Position numbers and translations under genes: made by a program | Shown: positions 51,917 through 60,532 of the stretch, piece after piece | How the letters are laid out: each line of letters opens with the position of its first letter | Position numbering within the stretch: the first letter of the stretch is position 1 | Notes under the pieces: generated by a model | Told to the model about the DNA's origin: nothing | Seen by the model: only the letters and a program-made list of their open reading frames with translations | The model's database searches: none | DNA from: Planctomycetota bacterium | Lineage (GTDB): Bacteria; Planctomycetota; JAJSAM01; JAJVHW01 | Direction: 5' to 3' | Length of the DNA: 64,000 nucleotides | NCBI GenBank assembly: GCA_024280885.1 | Contig: JAJRPF010000064.1 | Coordinates: forward strand, 39,735-103,734

Positions 51917-52210
51917 ACGCGACACCTGTACCGCTTCCAAGTACGGACTTCTGAAGATCGAGTCGTCTGCATCCGGCGCCCGCCACCTCAGCGCGCGCGA
52001 CGAGGTGTACGGTCAGATCGCCTTGTGGCTCCCGAACTCCAGGTCGAAATCACGGCGCCAGGCTCGTATTCTTCGTTCGAACGCTACGCCGAGTGCCAGA
52101 CTCGCTTCCACCGTCGGCGGGAAGTGGTGGTCACTTTTCAGTCTGCCGCCAACTCTCCAGGTACCCCCGCGCTCCGTGCGTCCACAGCATGGTCTCTTCG
52201 GGCGGACGTT

Positions 52211-52594
52211 CTACCGCTCGAACGCGGCGTGAACGGATCCCAGCGTGAAGGTGGCCGAGATCTCCCCACCTCCAGCGTCGTTCCCGAGGACGATCTCGAC
52301 GGACCCCGGCGCGAGCCATGTGTAGTCGTGCACTGCAGTCGGACCGTAGTAGTCGCGCCACGTCGTAGGCACGTAGCCGGTGGTGGAGCGCCGAGTCGGT
52401 CTCAGAACCAGATCCCCGCGGCGGCCGTACAGGAGTTCGAACTGTCCTGGGACCCCTTCGTGGTCGTCCAACTGGGCGATCGGGTTCAACTTGAAGAACT
52501 GCCCCAGGGCCAAGGCGCCCGCGGCGAACGACGCGCCTCCCAGCACGAAGGCTGCGAGGACGACCACACTCCAGAGCTTCGTTGACCTGCGCAT
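52211..52594 (-). CDS. Small secreted or anchored protein, unknown
   Basis: 127 residues from ATG 52594 (CTGGAG lies six bases upstream; the longer frame from 52642 adds unlikely sequence). The N-terminus MRRSTKLWSVVVLAAFVLGG is a signal peptide or anchor. The rest has LNPIAQLDDHEGVPGQFELL, YGRRGDLVLRPTRRSTTGYV and VEIVLGNDAGGGEISATFTL, which suggests a small beta-domain. TACGAT (about 52634-52639, minus strand) may be the -10. The family is unknown. Confidence 0.55.
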   Translation of the reverse strand: MRRSTKLWSVVVLAAFVLGGASFAAGALALGQFFKLNPIAQLDDHEGVPGQFELLYGRRGDLVLRPTRRSTTGYVPTTWRDYYGPTAVHDYTWLAPGSVEIVLGNDAGGGEISATFTLGSVHAAFER

Positions 52595-52873
52595 GACTGT
52601 CTCCAGGCGGCTCCGTCCGTTCGCTGCCACTGCATCGTACATGCCGTTCCGGCCCCGCGGCCAAGGACCGGACTTGCTGACGCGGTCGTGCGTGAACGAT
52701 TCGAAGTACCGAGACGGGCTCGTTCTCCTCGCCCCGCCCCCGGCCCCGCTCTCATGTCATCGCGCGAAACCGGAAGGGAGCGTGGGCCCCTAGTTTCCCG
52801 CCCCGAGCGCGAGCGCCATCACCGTGGCCTGCCGCCGTTCGGTGACCGTCTCCGCGTTGCGCACGGCCGGTCG

Positions 52874-53383
52874 CTACGCGGTGGACACGAGTCGATCCGG
52901 AGCGTTCTCGGCCAACCAGCAGTGCAGCGTTCGGATCGCACCCGTCGCGTGCTCGCCCCAGTGGCTCTGCAGGCCGAACGTCCACTCCCACACCGCCGCC
53001 GCGTGCTGGCCTGACTCGTACATCCGCAACCCGTACATGACATCTCGATAGATGTCGGCGATGTCGTCGGAGACGCTGCCGACGACCGGCTCCTCAGGCG
53101 GCATCGAGAGCGGGTCGAAGATCTGGCCGTAGGTGTTCACGGGTAACCGGCACGCCGCATCGAGCACCGTCCGCCACTCGTCGTCCTCGACGTGACGTGC
53201 ATCTGGTTCGTGAGCGGTGTCTCCGGACTCCGCTTGCGGCAATTCGAGGGCGGCGAGGTAGAGCCGTGTGACTCGGAGCAGCGCGTTCCGGGCGGCCTCC
53301 GCCCCGGTGTCCGTTCCGTGTGACGCCCATTCGCAGAATTCGGAAGCCTCGGCTGCAAATCGTTCGACCCCGTGCATGTCCAT
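52874..53383 (-). CDS. DUF5063-family protein
   Basis: 169 residues (ATG 53383; ATG 53377, two codons in, has better spacing to GAGGGAG). The chain is all-helical: FCEWASHGTDTGAEAARNAL, LRVTRLYLAALELPQAESGD, then a loop with DEWRTVLDAA. The diagnostic C-terminal block is SDDIADIYRDVMYGLRMYES, AVWEWTFGLQSHWGEHATGA, IRTLHCWL. This order (L-Y-x-x-x-L-x-L-P, D-I-A-D-I-Y-x-D, W-x-x-x-x-x-x-H-W-G) matches DUF5063 (PF16702). The family is cytosolic, of unknown function. A family-4 hairpin overlaps its ribosome-binding region. Confidence 0.75.
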   Translation of the reverse strand: MDMHGVERFAAEASEFCEWASHGTDTGAEAARNALLRVTRLYLAALELPQAESGDTAHEPDARHVEDDEWRTVLDAACRLPVNTYGQIFDPLSMPPEEPVVGSVSDDIADIYRDVMYGLRMYESGQHAAAVWEWTFGLQSHWGEHATGAIRTLHCWLAENAPDRLVSTA

Positions 53384-53451
53384 TCTCCCTCATCGCCCGT
53401 CTCGTCTCGATCGGGAGGCGTCGATGTGTGTGCCTCCGATCCCATCCGTGC

Positions 53452-53952
53452 TCAGGCGGCTTCGCGCTCCTCGCTCTCCGGCGGGACGCGCATCCCGGAG
53501 ATCAGCGTGAGCGAGGCGACGAGATAGAACGTCAGCGGCACGATCGAAATCCAGAGCGGGAGCCCGCCTGCCGCCCGTCCGCTCTCTCCGGCGTCTGGTC
53601 CTCTGAGCAACGCCCAGGCCGACGTCAGGGCGACGTACGCAGCAACGCAACCCGCCACGATGCAGATTGAGCGCGGCACGCCGCGCAGCGCTCTGGACCA
53701 ATCCAATCCGAACAGCGGCTTCCCGGACGGGTCTCGGTTGAGGCGCTGCATCTCGAGGATCGCCGCGAACCAGACCACGAAGACTCCAGGGGTCAGCGCG
53801 ATCGACAGGAGTCCCCAGAGGGGCGTGGCGAAGATCGCCAGCGTGTGGAGGATCAGCGCCGCGACGGAGCCGGCGACCGCGACGCCGACGAGGACCGGGA
53901 GGAACGGGCGGAACCGCCCGAGCGTCAGGTTGCGATGCCGCCAGTTCGCCAT
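53452..53952 (-). CDS. Polytopic membrane protein, unknown
   Basis: 166 residues from ATG 53952 (AGGAC nine bases upstream; the in-frame extension to 54090 is not membrane-like and is discounted). Four helices: FLPVLVGVAVAGSVAALIL with LHTLAIFATPLWG, SIALTPGVFVVWFAAILEMQ, SICIVAGCVAAYVALTSAWA, and LWISIVPLTFYLVASLTLIS. A loop with RDPSGKPLFGLDWSRALRGV lies between the second and third. The family is unknown. Confidence 0.6.
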   Translation of the reverse strand: MANWRHRNLTLGRFRPFLPVLVGVAVAGSVAALILHTLAIFATPLWGLLSIALTPGVFVVWFAAILEMQRLNRDPSGKPLFGLDWSRALRGVPRSICIVAGCVAAYVALTSAWALLRGPDAGESGRAAGGLPLWISIVPLTFYLVASLTLISGMRVPPESEEREAA

Positions 53953-54321
53953 GCTGTATTGTCCTCGCGTCTCGCCGCGCCCGTCCGTCGCGACAGGCAC
54001 GATGCCACGAGAGTGCCGAATCCGGGCCACACACTTCCCCGTCACCACCGAGAACATGTCGACGACCTGCTTCTCTCGCTCGAAGCGCATCCGGTCTCTT
54101 CCGATCGTCCACTTCGAGCGCCATCACCGTGTCCGCGCATTGCTACGTCGTCGCCAACGGCCGGGCTCGCCCGGAAAACCGGCGAGTACTGACACCGGGG
54201 ACGGCCGTCAGGGCGTCGATCCGGAGCACACGTGGGCGCGTCCGTCCATTCACCGGCTCAATTGTCGCTGAGCGCCTTGCCCATGCATCCGCGTTGCGGT
54301 CCGGTACGCTGCCGTGAGAGC
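53953..54321. other. Divergent intergenic region
   Basis: Spacer between a membrane gene (-) and MscS (+). TACGCT at 54303-54308 may be the MscS -10. Nothing else is recognised. Confidence 0.4.
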
Positions 54322-56136
54322 ATGACGCGCATGTCACGCTCTCCTTTCACGGCGGCCCGCGCGCGCCGTGCGCTGCTCTGCACACTTCTCGCCATTGTCG
54401 CGGCCGTCGCCGTCGGCTCGCTGGCGCTGCCTGCCATCGCGCAGGACGACCCCGCCCCCGAGCCTCCGGTACTCCCGGAGGTGGTTGTCGACGAGCAAGC
54501 TGAAGAGAAGGCGGAACTCGTCGCGAAGGGCGCGGAGTACGCCCAACAACTCACGCTGCTGCACGAACGTTCGGAGTCGTTCAAGACGCGCGCCCGTTCT
54601 GCGAAGGGGGACGAGTTACTGATCCTCAGCCAGCGTGCCGCCGACACGAGACTGGAGTACGCGGACGTCTTTTCCGATCTGGTCGAGAACGTGCTCGCAC
54701 AGGAGGCCCTGGGGCTCGCGGCACCCGAACTCCGCGCAAAGATCGAGTCCGACTTGGCGCGCCTTCCTGCGCAGATCGGTGCTTACATCGAGCAGGCGGT
54801 CGTTCGGCTCCAGGCGCTGCGCGCTGAACGGGCAGCGCTCCCGATCGCTGAGCAGTCGGCCGTCCAGCACCGTGTCGCTCGCGTCGCGGAGTGGCTGACC
54901 GACCTCCTCCGCGCGTACACGCATCTCGTGGACACGGCGAGTGCCGCGGGCCTCGACAACGCGGATCTGCGCAGCGATGCGCTGCGGCGCAACCAGGAGA
55001 TTGCGGAGGGCATCTCAGGCCACCTGACGCTGGTCGCCAGCGCGCGGAGCAATGCGATAGGGCGACTTGAGGATGCCCCGGACGACGCGGACGTCCAGCA
55101 GGAGATCGCGTTCTTGGATCTTCGCCGAACTCAGTTGGCGCACAGCCTCACCGTCGTCGCCGATCTGATCGACACGCTCGATGGAGACTCGAGCGAGTTC
55201 CGGCAAGTGCTGATCCAGGCCACCGGCACTCTCACGACCGCGGTCTTCGACAAGGAAGTGCTGGGCGGCCTGCTCGACGAGTGGTGGAAGGAGAGTCGCG
55301 AGTGGGCCCGCATGAACGCGCCGATCATGGCGTTCCGCGCCATCGTCTTCGTGTTGATCCTCTGCGCGTTCCGTCTACTGGCAGCGATCGTCCGACGGAT
55401 ACTGGTTCGACGTCTCATGCGCGATGAGGGCGAGAAGTCATCGCTCATGCTCCAGATGGCCGAGGCACTGACGGTGCGCACGGTCATGTTGGTGGGGTTC
55501 CTGATCGGCCTCTCGCAGTTGGGAGTCGAACTCGGACCGTTGCTGGCAGGGCTCGGGATCGCCGGCTTCATCGTGGGCTTCGCGCTGCAGGACTCGCTGT
55601 CGAATTTCGCCGCCGGGGTGATGATCCTCGTCTACAGCCCCTTCGATGTCGGAGACATGATCGAAGCCGCCGGAGTCAAGGGCTCGGTGAACCGCATGAG
55701 TCTTGTTTCGACGACGATCTTGACGATCGACAACCAGACGCTGATCGTCCCGAACTCCAAGATCTGGGGCAACGTGATCCGCAACGTGACGCGACAGTCG
55801 CAGCGGCGCATCGACCTGAAGTTCCGGATCGCCTACACCGAAGACTTGGAGCGCGTCGAGCGGATCTTCCAGGAGATTGTGGAAGCCCACCCGAAGACGC
55901 TGAACGACCCCGCGCCGCGCGTGAACCTGCACGAGATGGGCGAGTACGCGATGGAGATCATCGTGCGCCCGTGGGTCGCAACCAGCGACTACTGGACCGT
56001 CTACTGGGAGTTGATGCGCACGATCAAACTGCGGTTGGACGCCGAGGGCATCGCAATCCCACTTCCCGGACGCGAGGTCCACTTGCGAGGTGAGAAGACG
56101 ACGATCCCTCACTCGCCGGATCGCACCGCCATATGA
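54322..56136 (+). CDS. MscS-family mechanosensitive channel with periplasmic coiled-coil region
   Basis: About 604 residues (ATG 54322 or 54331). A signal peptide (LLCTLLAIVAAVAVGSLALP, cut near AIAQD) is followed by about 300 helical, charged residues of presumed periplasmic coiled coil (EEKAELVAKGAEYAQQLTLL; DDADVQQEIAFLDLRRTQLA). Transmembrane helices lie near residues 360-380 and 405-425, then the MscS pore helix GPLLAGLGIAGFIVGFALQD, SLSNFAAGVMILVYSPFDVG. The beta domain has VNRMSLVSTTILTIDNQTLI with the family motif VPNSKIWGNVIRNVTR, and the C-terminal alpha/beta domain ends in IAIPLPGREVHLRG. MscS channels release solutes on hypo-osmotic shock. Large N-terminal extensions occur in MscK-like members. 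Confidence 0.92.
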   Translation: MTRMSRSPFTAARARRALLCTLLAIVAAVAVGSLALPAIAQDDPAPEPPVLPEVVVDEQAEEKAELVAKGAEYAQQLTLLHERSESFKTRARSAKGDELLILSQRAADTRLEYADVFSDLVENVLAQEALGLAAPELRAKIESDLARLPAQIGAYIEQAVVRLQALRAERAALPIAEQSAVQHRVARVAEWLTDLLRAYTHLVDTASAAGLDNADLRSDALRRNQEIAEGISGHLTLVASARSNAIGRLEDAPDDADVQQEIAFLDLRRTQLAHSLTVVADLIDTLDGDSSEFRQVLIQATGTLTTAVFDKEVLGGLLDEWWKESREWARMNAPIMAFRAIVFVLILCAFRLLAAIVRRILVRRLMRDEGEKSSLMLQMAEALTVRTVMLVGFLIGLSQLGVELGPLLAGLGIAGFIVGFALQDSLSNFAAGVMILVYSPFDVGDMIEAAGVKGSVNRMSLVSTTILTIDNQTLIVPNSKIWGNVIRNVTRQSQRRIDLKFRIAYTEDLERVERIFQEIVEAHPKTLNDPAPRVNLHEMGEYAMEIIVRPWVATSDYWTVYWELMRTIKLRLDAEGIAIPLPGREVHLRGEKTTIPHSPDRTAI

Positions 56137-56184
56137 GCGAGCGCCCGCGGGTTCGTCCGGCGGAGCCTTTGCTGCTGCAGCCTC

Positions 56185-57441
56185 TCAGTCGTCTTCGTTG
56201 ATGCCGGCGTTCTCGTCGGCGGCAGGCAAGCGAGCACCCGCCGGTCGGGCGGGGCTGCGCTCTTGCAGGCGAAGATCGCCCTTCTCGGCATCTTCGAAGT
56301 GGGGGTCGATCCCGTAACGGCCGTTCACCTCTGGCGTCGGAAGCGCACGCTTCACCTGCACGCTGGCGGCGGGCTGATCGATGGCGAACCAGACGTTGTC
56401 CGCGAAGACGAACGACTTGGGATCGGTGCCCTCCCCGACGTTGACAGCGGACTTGAGTTCGTCCGTGCGATAGGCGATGACGTTGTCGGTGAAGCGCCCG
56501 TTCCGGCTCGGTACGAATTCGGAGCCGCGCGTCTCCTGGAGAATGCGGAGAGCCCATCGTCGCGGGCGGTAGATCGTGTTGTGCCGCACGATCGCGCCGT
56601 CGACTCCGACGAATGCGATCGGCGCGCCCGAACCGATGAACGTGCAGTCTTCGACGGTGATGTCCTTCGCCTCGAACCCCTCGGGGCGAGGACGAAAGTA
56701 CGCGAGGCCGGTACTGCCGCCGATGTTGACGCTGCGGTGTCCGGAGTTTTCGAAGCGACAGCGCCGCACGACGATGTCGCGCGATCCGCCCTTCATCTGG
56801 ATGCCGCTCGATCCGCGACCGCCCTCGTGTCGGAGAACACTGCCCACGATCACGCCGTCGCGACAGCCGACCATATCGATCCCCGAGCCGCCAGTTCCCC
56901 AGCGCTCGACTACGCAGTCCTCGACCCGGAACTCCGTGAGCCCCGAGAGTTTGATGCCGTCGTGGTTGCCCTCCGGGCCGATGTCTTGGACCGTGACTCG
57001 ACGCAGCGTGATCCCGCGCGCCGGCGTCTCGAAGCTCCCGCCGTCATCGATGTTGAGACCGTTTGCCGTACTCCCGCGAAAGGAGAGATCGCACAACTCG
57101 ACGAACATCGGATCGACGAGTTGAAGCCCTGTCGTCCCGCCCTCGAAGAGTGGTGGACGCTGCGGGTCAGCGGCTGCGATGACGATCGGCGCGCTGGCCG
57201 AACCGTGGAGGTTGCGGAATGCCAACCCGCCTCGGTACGTCCCGGGCTCGATGAGGATCGTTGTGCCGGGCCGGGCTGCAGCAACGGCGTCGATGAGCGC
57301 GGCGCGGTCACGCACACGAATCTCGCGCTCCGCGGCCGACGCGCACGGCACGGCCAACAGAGCAACGAGCGGTGCGAGAACGAGCGTTACATGGACGAGA
57401 CGCACTCGCCCGGGACGAAGTTTAGTTATTCGCAGACCCAC
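56185..57441 (-). CDS. Secreted right-handed parallel beta-helix protein
   Basis: 418 residues from GTG 57441, chosen for GAGAGGAG upstream and a following signal peptide (RLVHVTLVLAPLVALLAVPC, cut near ASAAE). The mature start IRVRDRAALIDAVAAARPGT, TILIEPGTYRGGL is the usual opening of NosD/pectate-lyase-like beta-helix proteins. Rungs follow, e.g. ITLRRVTVQDIGPEGNHDGI, FRVEDCVVERWGTGGSGIDM, IVVRRCRFENSGHRSVNIGG, AIVRHNTIYRPRRWALRILQ. The C-terminal part (NGRYGIDPHFEDAEKGDLRL) is also usual in such proteins. It may bind or cleave polysaccharides; no catalytic residues can be fixed by eye. Confidence 0.85.
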   Translation of the reverse strand: MGLRITKLRPGRVRLVHVTLVLAPLVALLAVPCASAAEREIRVRDRAALIDAVAAARPGTTILIEPGTYRGGLAFRNLHGSASAPIVIAAADPQRPPLFEGGTTGLQLVDPMFVELCDLSFRGSTANGLNIDDGGSFETPARGITLRRVTVQDIGPEGNHDGIKLSGLTEFRVEDCVVERWGTGGSGIDMVGCRDGVIVGSVLRHEGGRGSSGIQMKGGSRDIVVRRCRFENSGHRSVNIGGSTGLAYFRPRPEGFEAKDITVEDCTFIGSGAPIAFVGVDGAIVRHNTIYRPRRWALRILQETRGSEFVPSRNGRFTDNVIAYRTDELKSAVNVGEGTDPKSFVFADNVWFAIDQPAASVQVKRALPTPEVNGRYGIDPHFEDAEKGDLRLQERSPARPAGARLPAADENAGINEDD

Positions 57442-57639
57442 GAGCGCGCTCCTCTCGTGACAGGTTGATGGAACCTGAGCGGTTGGATCAGAGTGTCGCT
57501 CATGGTCCCAGACCGCGGCCCACAACGCGCGCTCCGATCACTCGGTGCGCGTCGCGGGCCCGCGGAAGCTCGCCGACCCATTGCGCGAGGGCGATCTCGA
57601 CATTTCGAAGGTCTCGGTCCGCCGAGGCCGGGCAGTGGG

Positions 57640-57645
57640 TATACT
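57640..57645 (+). promoter_or_regulatory. -10 box TATACT of selenoprotein gene
   Basis: TATACT lies 34 bases before ATG 57680, followed by AAGGAG at 57667-57672. It is the best -10 and ribosome-binding site combination in the window, so the gene is probably well expressed. Confidence 0.5.
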
Positions 57646-57679
57646 CTCGGCTCGTTCGCTCGACAGAAGGAGATCTCGC

Positions 57680-58528
57680 ATGACCAAGATCAGGTATCAG
57701 ATCGGAGCACTCGCGGTGCTGGCGGTTGCTCTCGGCATCTCCACGCCGACCGACGTCGCCCGAGCCGACGACCCCAAGTCAGCCGAGTCCGCGAAGGCGG
57801 GCGAAGCCGAGGCCAAGGATTGGTCCGAGCACCTGGGGGACATCCCCTTCATCGTCGGGCGCGCGGCTGGCGACGCCGAAGCGGAGTTTACAGGCAAGCC
57901 GCCGATGTACTTTTTCACCACGACGTGGTGAGGATATTGCAAGAAGTTGGCCGGTTCGGCCTTCAAGAACGAGGAAGTCGTCGCCGCCGTCACGGACCGG
58001 TTCACGCCAGTTCTGATTGACGCCGACGTGGACAAGAAGTCGCCCGCCGAGTTCGGTGCGACCGGCTGGCCCACGGTCGTCTTCACCGACCGCAAGGGCG
58101 GCGCGATCAAGAAGTCGGTGGGTGCCGTTCCGGTGAACAAGTTCCTGTCCACTGCGGAAGACGCGGGGAAGGACGCCGGGAAGCCGAAGCCGTCGAAGGA
58201 CTTCAAGGTTCTCACCGCGGCGCAGGAAGACCTCGACAAGGCGATGGCGAAGTCGAAGACCAAGAAGGCGCTGACCGCGATCGCGAAGATCGAGAAGGTG
58301 GGCCGCAAGGGACGCATCCTGGACGCGGCCACCGAGGCCAAGGAGAAGCTCACGGTCGACGGCAAGGCCGCGGTGGAAGCCGCCCTGGCCAACGCCGACG
58401 CGCATCCGGAGAAGTCGCTGAAGACCCTGAAGGCGCTGCTCCGCAACTACAAGCGTCTCGACGCGGTGACCGACGCAGCGAAGGTCGCGATCAAGACCGT
58501 GGAGGCGAAGCTCCCCGCGGAGAAGTGA
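57680..58528 (+). CDS. Thioredoxin-fold selenoprotein with in-frame UGA (U-x-x-C active site)
   Basis: 282 residues if UGA 57929-57931 is read as selenocysteine (residue 84). ATG 57680 has a perfect AAGGAG. A signal peptide (YQIGALAVLAVALGISTPTD, cut near ARADD) is followed by an acidic linker, then the thioredoxin domain: PPMYFFTTTW, Sec84, GYCKKLAGSAF (active site W-U-G-Y-C-K), VLIDADVDKKSPAEFGATGW and the cis-Pro in GWPTVVFTD. The C-terminal 110 residues are Lys/Ala-rich helices (AQEDLDKAMAKSKTKKALTA, LRNYKRLDAVTDAAKVAIKT). Homologous redox proteins have W-C-G-Y-C-K at this point, so the UGA replaces the nucleophilic first Cys. Both halves are in one frame without indels. The other reading is a Cys-to-stop mutation. 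Sec synthesis genes are not in the window. Confidence 0.75.
57932..57964 (+). promoter_or_regulatory. Candidate bacterial SECIS hairpin
   Basis: Directly after the UGA, GAA (57943-57945) pairs with TTC (57962-57964). GTT (57946-57948) is bulged, GGCCG (57949-57953) pairs with CGGCC (57957-57961), and the apical loop is GTT (57954-57956). The loop begins 22 bases after the UGA, its first base is G, and a U bulge lies on the 5' side. All three are known features of bacterial SECIS elements. Confidence 0.65.
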
Positions 58529-58571
58529 GTTCGCGATAGCGACGACCGGAGGGTGAGCTGCGTGTCGGCCG

Positions 58572-59324
58572 TCAGACGGGGAGCGCGCGACGTCCGCGGC
58601 GCAGCTTCCCGTCTTCCATCTCGAGCGAACGGTCGAACACATCCAGTGCGCGGTGGTCGTGCGTGACCACGAGGACCGCTGCGTTCTGCTCATGAGCGAC
58701 CTTGCGGAAGAGTTCCATCACCTGTCGGCCGCGCACGCTGTCGAGGGCTGCTGTCGGCTCATCTGCCAGGATGAGACTCGGTTCGTTTGCGAGCGCGCGA
58801 GCGACGGCGACCCGTTGCTGCTCCCCTCCTGAGAGCTTTGTCGGTAGGTGGTCGGCGCGTTCGGCAACGCCGAGGTAGTCGAGTAACTCCATCGCACGGG
58901 CGCGCGCGGCACGCGATGGGACGTCGTTGATCTCCATGGCAAGTTGCACGTTTTCGACCGCCGTCAGGAATGGCATCAGATTGGCGTTCTGGAACACGAA
59001 ACCCAGGTGCTCTCTTCTGAAGCGTTGAATACGCACCTGGAACTGGCCGTCCGCGAAGACCACCTGATCGCCAATCGCAATCCGACCGGTTGACGGGGGC
59101 ACGATCAAGCCGAGCAGCGCCAGGAGTGTGGACTTACCCGCTCCGCTCGGCCCCAGGAGCGCGACGATCTCGCCGCGAGCAACGTTCACGGACGCTTCGC
59201 AGACCGCCCGGACTTCGGTGTGCCCGTCACCGTACGTCTTCGTCAAGCCAGTGGCTGCCACGGCCGGGAATTCGTCAGGAGCTGCGTTCGCGAGAGCGGC
59301 CGGCGCAGAGGGAGTGTCGGTCAC
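58572..59324 (-). CDS. ABC transporter ATP-binding protein (MacB/LolD type)
   Basis: 250 residues from GTG 59324, which overlaps the permease stop by four bases (GTGA), a sign of translational coupling. Walker A GPSGAGKST (LLGPSGAGKSTLLALLGLIV), Q-loop VFQNANLMPF, signature LSGGEQQRVAVARAL, Walker B LILADEPTAALD, H-loop VTHDHRA. The spacing and sequence put it in the LolD/MacB/FtsE branch, which works with FtsX-type permeases rather than with canonical importers. It is the third gene of the operon HlyD-like adaptor, permease, ATPase. Substrates of such tripartite mechanotransport systems include antibiotics, peptides and lipoproteins; the actual one is unknown. Confidence 0.92.
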   Translation of the reverse strand: MTDTPSAPAALANAAPDEFPAVAATGLTKTYGDGHTEVRAVCEASVNVARGEIVALLGPSGAGKSTLLALLGLIVPPSTGRIAIGDQVVFADGQFQVRIQRFRREHLGFVFQNANLMPFLTAVENVQLAMEINDVPSRAARARAMELLDYLGVAERADHLPTKLSGGEQQRVAVARALANEPSLILADEPTAALDSVRGRQVMELFRKVAHEQNAAVLVVTHDHRALDVFDRSLEMEDGKLRRGRRALPV

Positions 59325-60532
59325 GACAGCACCTCGTTCGGCTCGACGCCGAGCGCCTTGCGGATACCCAGCACGCTGGCCGCGAGTGAGATACCGAGGA
59401 CGATCACCGCCAGCCGCGCAACGTCTTCGTCGAGCACGACGACGCGGCGCGGGAAGTGGGGAAAGATCCATCGACCGAGAGCGTATGCCAGGCCGAGTCC
59501 GAGCCCACCCAAGAGCACGGCCTGCTGCATGATCAGCGCGAGGATCACCGTGGTCCGCGCGCCCATCAACTTGAGCATGGCGATGTCGTGGATCTTGTCG
59601 AGCGTCAAGGTGTAGAGGATCAACGCCATGATCACACCCGCAACCACGAGCAGAAGAACGGCGAAGAGTCCGATCTGACGGCGCGCGCGATCCACGCTTC
59701 CGTGCAGAAGGAGATCGCGCTGTTCATTGTGGCTGTAGACCGAGACGTCTGGCCATGCGGCGATCCGAGAGCCGACAACCATCGGATCGTAGCCCGGAGC
59801 CACGTTCACGAGAACGGCGCTCACCATCGCGGTTCCGAGTGCGGGGATCGCTCCCGCTGGCTGGACCGCGCGATCCCCGACCTGCGGCTGCGTTCGATGC
59901 AGGTCAATGTTCTCCAGTCGCGCGAGTCGCGCTATCCGTTCGACGCGGATCGCCTCGCCGGGTTGGTCGAACTGGATGGCGAGGGCGTCGGCGACGGAGA
60001 CGAATGCCATCGGGTCGCCCGACGAAGACGTCATCAGTTGCGTGAGACCGACAACTGTGTAGATGTCCTTACCGAGTGGCACGCGTTCCCCCGGCTTGAG
60101 CCCTGACGACGCATCGGCGATCATCTCGTAGTGGCCCTGACGCAGCGCACGTCCCGAGACGATCGGTAGCCACGCCCCGCGATCGGTCGGCCACGAGAGT
60201 CCCTGGATCATCACCCGCAGGGGTCTTCCGTCGTACTCGCGCTGGATCGTGTGTGAGACGAAGCTCCGAGCGTGGATCACACCCGGAACTGTCAGCGCGC
60301 GGTCCTCGATCGAGCGCGGCAAACGCGAGATCTCAGCGAACGGGCCGCGCGTGCCACTTTGCACGATCCAGAGATCGGCGCCGCTGCGGTCCACCAGGAG
60401 CGTGGCCTCCTCGACGAGTCCCCGGTAGATCCCGGCCATCCCCATGACCACCATCAGCAACATACCGATACCGGTTCCGGTGAGGACGAATCGGCCGAGG
60501 CCGTGGCGGATGTCCTTGAGAGCCAGGTTCAT
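59321..60532 (-). CDS. FtsX-like ABC permease (MacB-type)
   Basis: 403 residues. The start MNLALKDIRHGLGRFVLTGT and helix GIGMLLMVVMGMAGIYRGLV are the usual MacB/FtsX N-terminus. A periplasmic domain of about 200 residues (VDRSGADLWIVQSGTRGPFA, later QLMTSSSGDPMAFVSVADAL) lies between this helix and three C-terminal helices (LFAVLLLVVAGVIMALILYT, ALIMQQAVLLGGLGLGLAYA, LAVIVLGISLAASVLGIRKA). It ends in V-E-P-N-E-V-L-S, the family's usual V-x-P-x-x-x-L. The start overlaps the adaptor's stop by four bases (ATGA). It works with the ATPase at 58572. Confidence 0.9.
   Translation of the reverse strand: MNLALKDIRHGLGRFVLTGTGIGMLLMVVMGMAGIYRGLVEEATLLVDRSGADLWIVQSGTRGPFAEISRLPRSIEDRALTVPGVIHARSFVSHTIQREYDGRPLRVMIQGLSWPTDRGAWLPIVSGRALRQGHYEMIADASSGLKPGERVPLGKDIYTVVGLTQLMTSSSGDPMAFVSVADALAIQFDQPGEAIRVERIARLARLENIDLHRTQPQVGDRAVQPAGAIPALGTAMVSAVLVNVAPGYDPMVVGSRIAAWPDVSVYSHNEQRDLLLHGSVDRARRQIGLFAVLLLVVAGVIMALILYTLTLDKIHDIAMLKLMGARTTVILALIMQQAVLLGGLGLGLAYALGRWIFPHFPRRVVVLDEDVARLAVIVLGISLAASVLGIRKALGVEPNEVLS

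Noticed and set aside
51296..51940. 214-codon minus-strand frame upstream of the fourth sigma-Cpd gene
   Set aside because: It runs through a REP-like repeat and opposite a more protein-like plus-strand gene; composition is Arg/Pro-rich.
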